Shown here piece after piece: positions 39,288-41,569 of a stretch of DNA of 41,569 nucleotides. The notes under the pieces were generated by a model. The model was not told where the DNA came from. It saw only the letters and a list, made by a program, of their open reading frames with translations, and made no database searches. The position numbers were made by a program, and so were the translations under genes. Positions within the stretch are counted from its first letter, which is position 1. Every line of letters begins with the position of its first letter. This stretch comes from Phycisphaera mikurensis NBRC 102666 (lineage in GTDB: Bacteria > Planctomycetota > Phycisphaerae > Phycisphaerales > SM1A02): assembly GCA_945878575.1 (NCBI GenBank), contig CAMDUB010000018.1, positions 1-41,569 of the forward strand, in the 5' to 3' direction.

Positions 39288-40727
39288 TCACCCGCGCAAC
39301 ATCAATACATTCAGCGTCAACACCACCGTGTTGTTGATTGCATGCGCCACGATTGACGCATTGATCGTCCCGCGCCATTCGCGCATGATGCAGAACGCAA
39401 CAGCAAGCGATGCAAGCACCGGGATAAAGATCAATCCCTGCGGATGAATCGCTGCAAACAACACGCTACTCACCGCTATCGCAATTACCACGCTTCCCAC
39501 CGCGCCCCAGCGACCGAATGACTGCCGCAGATTCCGGTACAGCGCGCCCCGAAAGACGATTTCTTCGCCAATGGGCGCGCAAACGCAAGCAATCATGTAC
39601 GTCAAGAACAATCCGGTTGCCCCGGATTCCTCCACCATCTGTTGAACTGGATGACTGGCGCGCATCTGTCCATCACTAAAGATGTTCGAAAGCACGACGG
39701 CCAACATCACTCCAACGATCAACAGCGCGATGCCCATCGACCAGCACACCACGCCCCACACGATGTCCATGGCAACAAATCGACGTAAGCCAATCGCTGC
39801 CATGATCGTGCGCAGCGACAAACCGCGCCGCGTTCCCCACCACAGTGCCACCGCGACTGCTGCAATGGCCGCTGCGATAGAGAGCGCCAAGCGAACATCC
39901 ATTCCAGGACCTTCGTGGCCATAGTCCTCCCAGATGTCAAAGAGCATTCGCGGCGCGCTTGCAAGCCCCAGATAAGCAAACATCCACACCGCAAACATCT
40001 CTGCATAGACATGCGACCACAGTTCGTCGGTTGCGCCAATGCCCTTGGTCTTACCAAGTGCAGCCAGCACTACAAACACAATGAGTGCGGCAATGCCCCC
40101 AAGCGCTAACACGAATCCGACGAACGCCGCCAACACCAATACCATCAACAACACTGCACCCGCCGCTGCAAGACTATCGAGTGCTTCTTGATCGCCATTC
40201 GCCTGCGCCACCAACGTCTTGCCAGTGGTCCCAAGCGCCGTGATCACATCGGCGCATGCCTCGTCAGAGATCCCGCGCACACCGGGTTGAGCGGTGGCGT
40301 CCACCAGTTCCGTGACTGCATCGAGCGTCTCGAGAAACGCTTCATCCGCAGTCACATCACCGGCATCGATCCGATTCTGCAGTCCAGCCAGCAACTCGAG
40401 CGCACGATCACGAGCTCCCAATCGGGCCAGCAGCGCGGCGGTCGCCAATTCCGAGCCAGGCTCATCAATCGAGGTCAGCGCCTCTACCTGGCCCCGCATT
40501 GTCGATAACTGTTGAGCAAAGGCCGTCTCAAAAGCTGGTGCCGTGGCGCCGTTCACCAATGAGCCCATGATGGCCTGTTGTGCCGACACCGACGCGTGGG
40601 CCGCGAGTTTCTCGGAACTAGGCGCCCCAATCCCCCCCCGACTCTCCACAATAAACAGGGCCGCGGCCACCGCGATTGCCAACCATGCGAGGATATTTGC
40701 GCGCCGAAGTCGGGAAGCGTATGTCAT
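39288..40727 (-). CDS. CPBP-family intramembrane glutamic protease
   Basis: The 479-residue membrane protein has an N-terminal helix (ANILAWLAIAVAAALFIV), an Ala-rich soluble region of about 160 residues, then six or more membrane helices. The CPBP motifs are GEEIVFRGALYRNLRQSFGR (Glu-Glu-x3-Arg), the helix with FAAIHPQGLIFIPVLA, and the last helix with VAHAINNTVV. Bacterial members process peptides or tailor membrane proteins. The long N-terminal region is unusual for the family. The ATG at 40727 is preferred over GTGs at 40730 and 40736; TAGGCT lies 9 nt before it. Confidence 0.86.
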   Translation of the reverse strand: MTYASRLRRANILAWLAIAVAAALFIVESRGGIGAPSSEKLAAHASVSAQQAIMGSLVNGATAPAFETAFAQQLSTMRGQVEALTSIDEPGSELATAALLARLGARDRALELLAGLQNRIDAGDVTADEAFLETLDAVTELVDATAQPGVRGISDEACADVITALGTTGKTLVAQANGDQEALDSLAAAGAVLLMVLVLAAFVGFVLALGGIAALIVFVVLAALGKTKGIGATDELWSHVYAEMFAVWMFAYLGLASAPRMLFDIWEDYGHEGPGMDVRLALSIAAAIAAVAVALWWGTRRGLSLRTIMAAIGLRRFVAMDIVWGVVCWSMGIALLIVGVMLAVVLSNIFSDGQMRASHPVQQMVEESGATGLFLTYMIACVCAPIGEEIVFRGALYRNLRQSFGRWGAVGSVVIAIAVSSVLFAAIHPQGLIFIPVLASLAVAFCIMREWRGTINASIVAHAINNTVVLTLNVLMLRG

Positions 40728-40736
40728 CACTGGCAC

Positions 40737-40742
40737 AGCCTA
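40737..40742 (-). promoter_or_regulatory. Candidate -10 box of the CPBP gene, leaderless spacing
   Basis: TAGGCT ends 9 nt before the ATG at 40727. The divergent rplM promoter starts 24 bp farther on. Confidence 0.35.
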
Positions 40743-40766
40743 CCGGGGGTCAAACACACCCTCCCC

Positions 40767-40794
40767 TTGACATCTTGGCGAAAAGCCCTATCTT
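40767..40794 (+). promoter_or_regulatory. Promoter of rplM-rpsI
   Basis: TTGACA and TATCTT are 16 nt apart, the best consensus match in the window. A start near 40801 gives a leader of about 38 nt. Confidence 0.75.
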
Positions 40795-40839
40795 TATCGA
40801 TTCTCTGCCCATCCCGGGCGGCGCCACGAAGGAACAGAT

Positions 40840-41289
40840 ATGCCACGCCAGACCACTCACATGAAGGAAGCCGACGTTAAGCCAAATTGGCACGTCGTCA
40901 ACGCCGAGGGAATGATCCTCGGTCGCCTCGCCACCGAAGTCGCGCTCGTCCTCATGGGCAAGCATCGCCCCCAGTACACGCCCAACGTGATGAGCGGCGA
41001 TTGCGTCATCATCACGAATGCGGAGAAGATCAAGGTCACCGGCAACAAGCTGGCAGCCAAGACCCTTCGTCGTTGGAGTGGCTATCCGGGCGGCCTGCGC
41101 GTCCGCACCTACGAGTCCATCATGGCCTCGAAGCCCGAGCTCGTGGTTGAAGAAGCGGTCATCCGCATGCTTCCCCGCGGTCGCCTCGGTCGCCGCATCC
41201 GTCGCAACCTCCGCGTCCTCAAGGGCAACACGCACGACCACAGTGCGCAACAGCCAGCGACGCTTGACTTCCCGAACGCCCGCCGCTGA
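40840..41289 (+). CDS. rplM: 50S ribosomal protein uL13
   Basis: The 149-residue protein has the uL13 blocks [60 protein letters not shown] and [27 protein letters not shown] is 6 nt before the ATG. Followed by rpsI after 29 bp, the usual pair. Confidence 0.97.
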   Translation: MPRQTTHMKEADVKPNWHVVNAEGMILGRLATEVALVLMGKHRPQYTPNVMSGDCVIITNAEKIKVTGNKLAAKTLRRWSGYPGGLRVRTYESIMASKPELVVEEAVIRMLPRGRLGRRIRRNLRVLKGNTHDHSAQQPATLDFPNARR

Positions 41290-41318
41290 TCGCAGCGCCG
41301 AACAGAGAGACACACCTG

Positions 41319-41569
41319 ATGACCACTGTAATGAACACCTCCACCCCCGTCACCCAAGGCCAGGGCGCCGCTACCAAGGGCCCCGATTCCAAGGGTTGGT
41401 TCTGGGGCACCGGCCGCCGCAAGACTGCTATCGCGCGCGTCCGCGTTCGACCAGGCACCGGCGCCATCAAGTTGAACGAGAAGGAACTTGACGATTACCT
41501 GACCGAAGACCGCGACCGCAAGGCCGTGCTCGCCGTGCTTGAGAAGACCGGCACCAAGGGCAAGGTTGA
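41319..41569 (+). CDS. rpsI: 30S ribosomal protein uS9, 3' truncated by window edge
   Basis: The 83 visible residues have a Thr/Gly-rich head, then [20 protein letters not shown] and [14 protein letters not shown], the uS9 N-terminal blocks. The frame is still open at the last base. Met5 is a possible alternative start; both are weakly preceded by purine-rich sequence. Confidence 0.95.
   Translation, partial: MTTVMNTSTPVTQGQGAATKGPDSKGWFWGTGRRKTAIARVRVRPGTGAIKLNEKELDDYLTEDRDRKAVLAVLEKTGTKGKV

Overview
The window looks like a chromosomal segment of a planctomycete, most likely of the Phycisphaerae. The grounds are a GC-rich genome, three secreted proteins with the Cys-flanked dockerin-like module (D-x-N-x-DG...DL...L...WG-x-C) common in that class, a two-domain DUF1080 lipoprotein, many secreted lipoproteins, and starts that mostly lack a Shine-Dalgarno (SD) sequence. 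This assignment is an inference from gene content. Nothing points to a phage, insertion sequence, CRISPR array or recent island.

Layout. 1-2.5 kb: end of a cation diffusion facilitator, a STAS anti-sigma antagonist directly behind tRNA-Thr(UGU), and a secreted protein with an N-terminal dockerin-like module. 2.6-4.5 kb: mnmG. 4.6-14.0 kb: a Tad (tight adherence, type IVb pilus) locus. It has a divergent TadG-like gene, then prepilin peptidase, TadE, a fused CpaB-CpaC (RcpC domain plus secretin), the ATPase CpaF, TadB, TadC, a lipoprotein, TadD and the Flp pilin under its own signals and terminator; no TadZ/CpaE is present. 14-18.3 kb: leucyl aminopeptidase, rpiB with a low-molecular-weight phosphatase, a small zinc-ribbon membrane protein and dnaN. 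18.4-20.7 kb: extracytoplasmic redox genes (redoxin, DsbD-alpha-like protein, rhodanese-like lipoprotein without the catalytic Cys). 20.7-24.5 kb: an atpG standing alone, a PhnP-like hydrolase with a ThiD2-ThiE fusion, and an exported Mn-type superoxide dismutase. 24.6-29.1 kb: nitrilase-family hydrolase, lipoprotein, amidohydrolase, site-2-type protease. 29.1-31.4 kb: rpsP-trmD-rplS without rimM, then queD. 31.5-37.6 kb: a giant beta-helix protein and a seven-repeat FG-GAP protein, both with C-terminal dockerin-like modules, and the DUF1080 lipoprotein. 37.7-41.6 kb: an unknown protein, an HNH protein, a CPBP protease, and rplM with the start of rpsI.

The structure not explained by the gene list is mostly regulatory. 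About fifteen genes carry a TANNNT hexamer 6-12 nt before the start codon with no SD, which suggests widespread leaderless transcription. Genes with an SD or a leader have the same hexamer farther away, several with a -35 box. A hairpin repeat with the core GGTCCGGGAGGA occurs four times, always at or inside a gene end; one copy sits in a 75-bp duplication of the rpiB tail and another in a 54-bp copy of the queD tail. The rplS leader may use a hairpin to bring a distant SD to its start codon, and two palindromes flank a candidate flp promoter. The most interesting protein is the CpaB-CpaC fusion.
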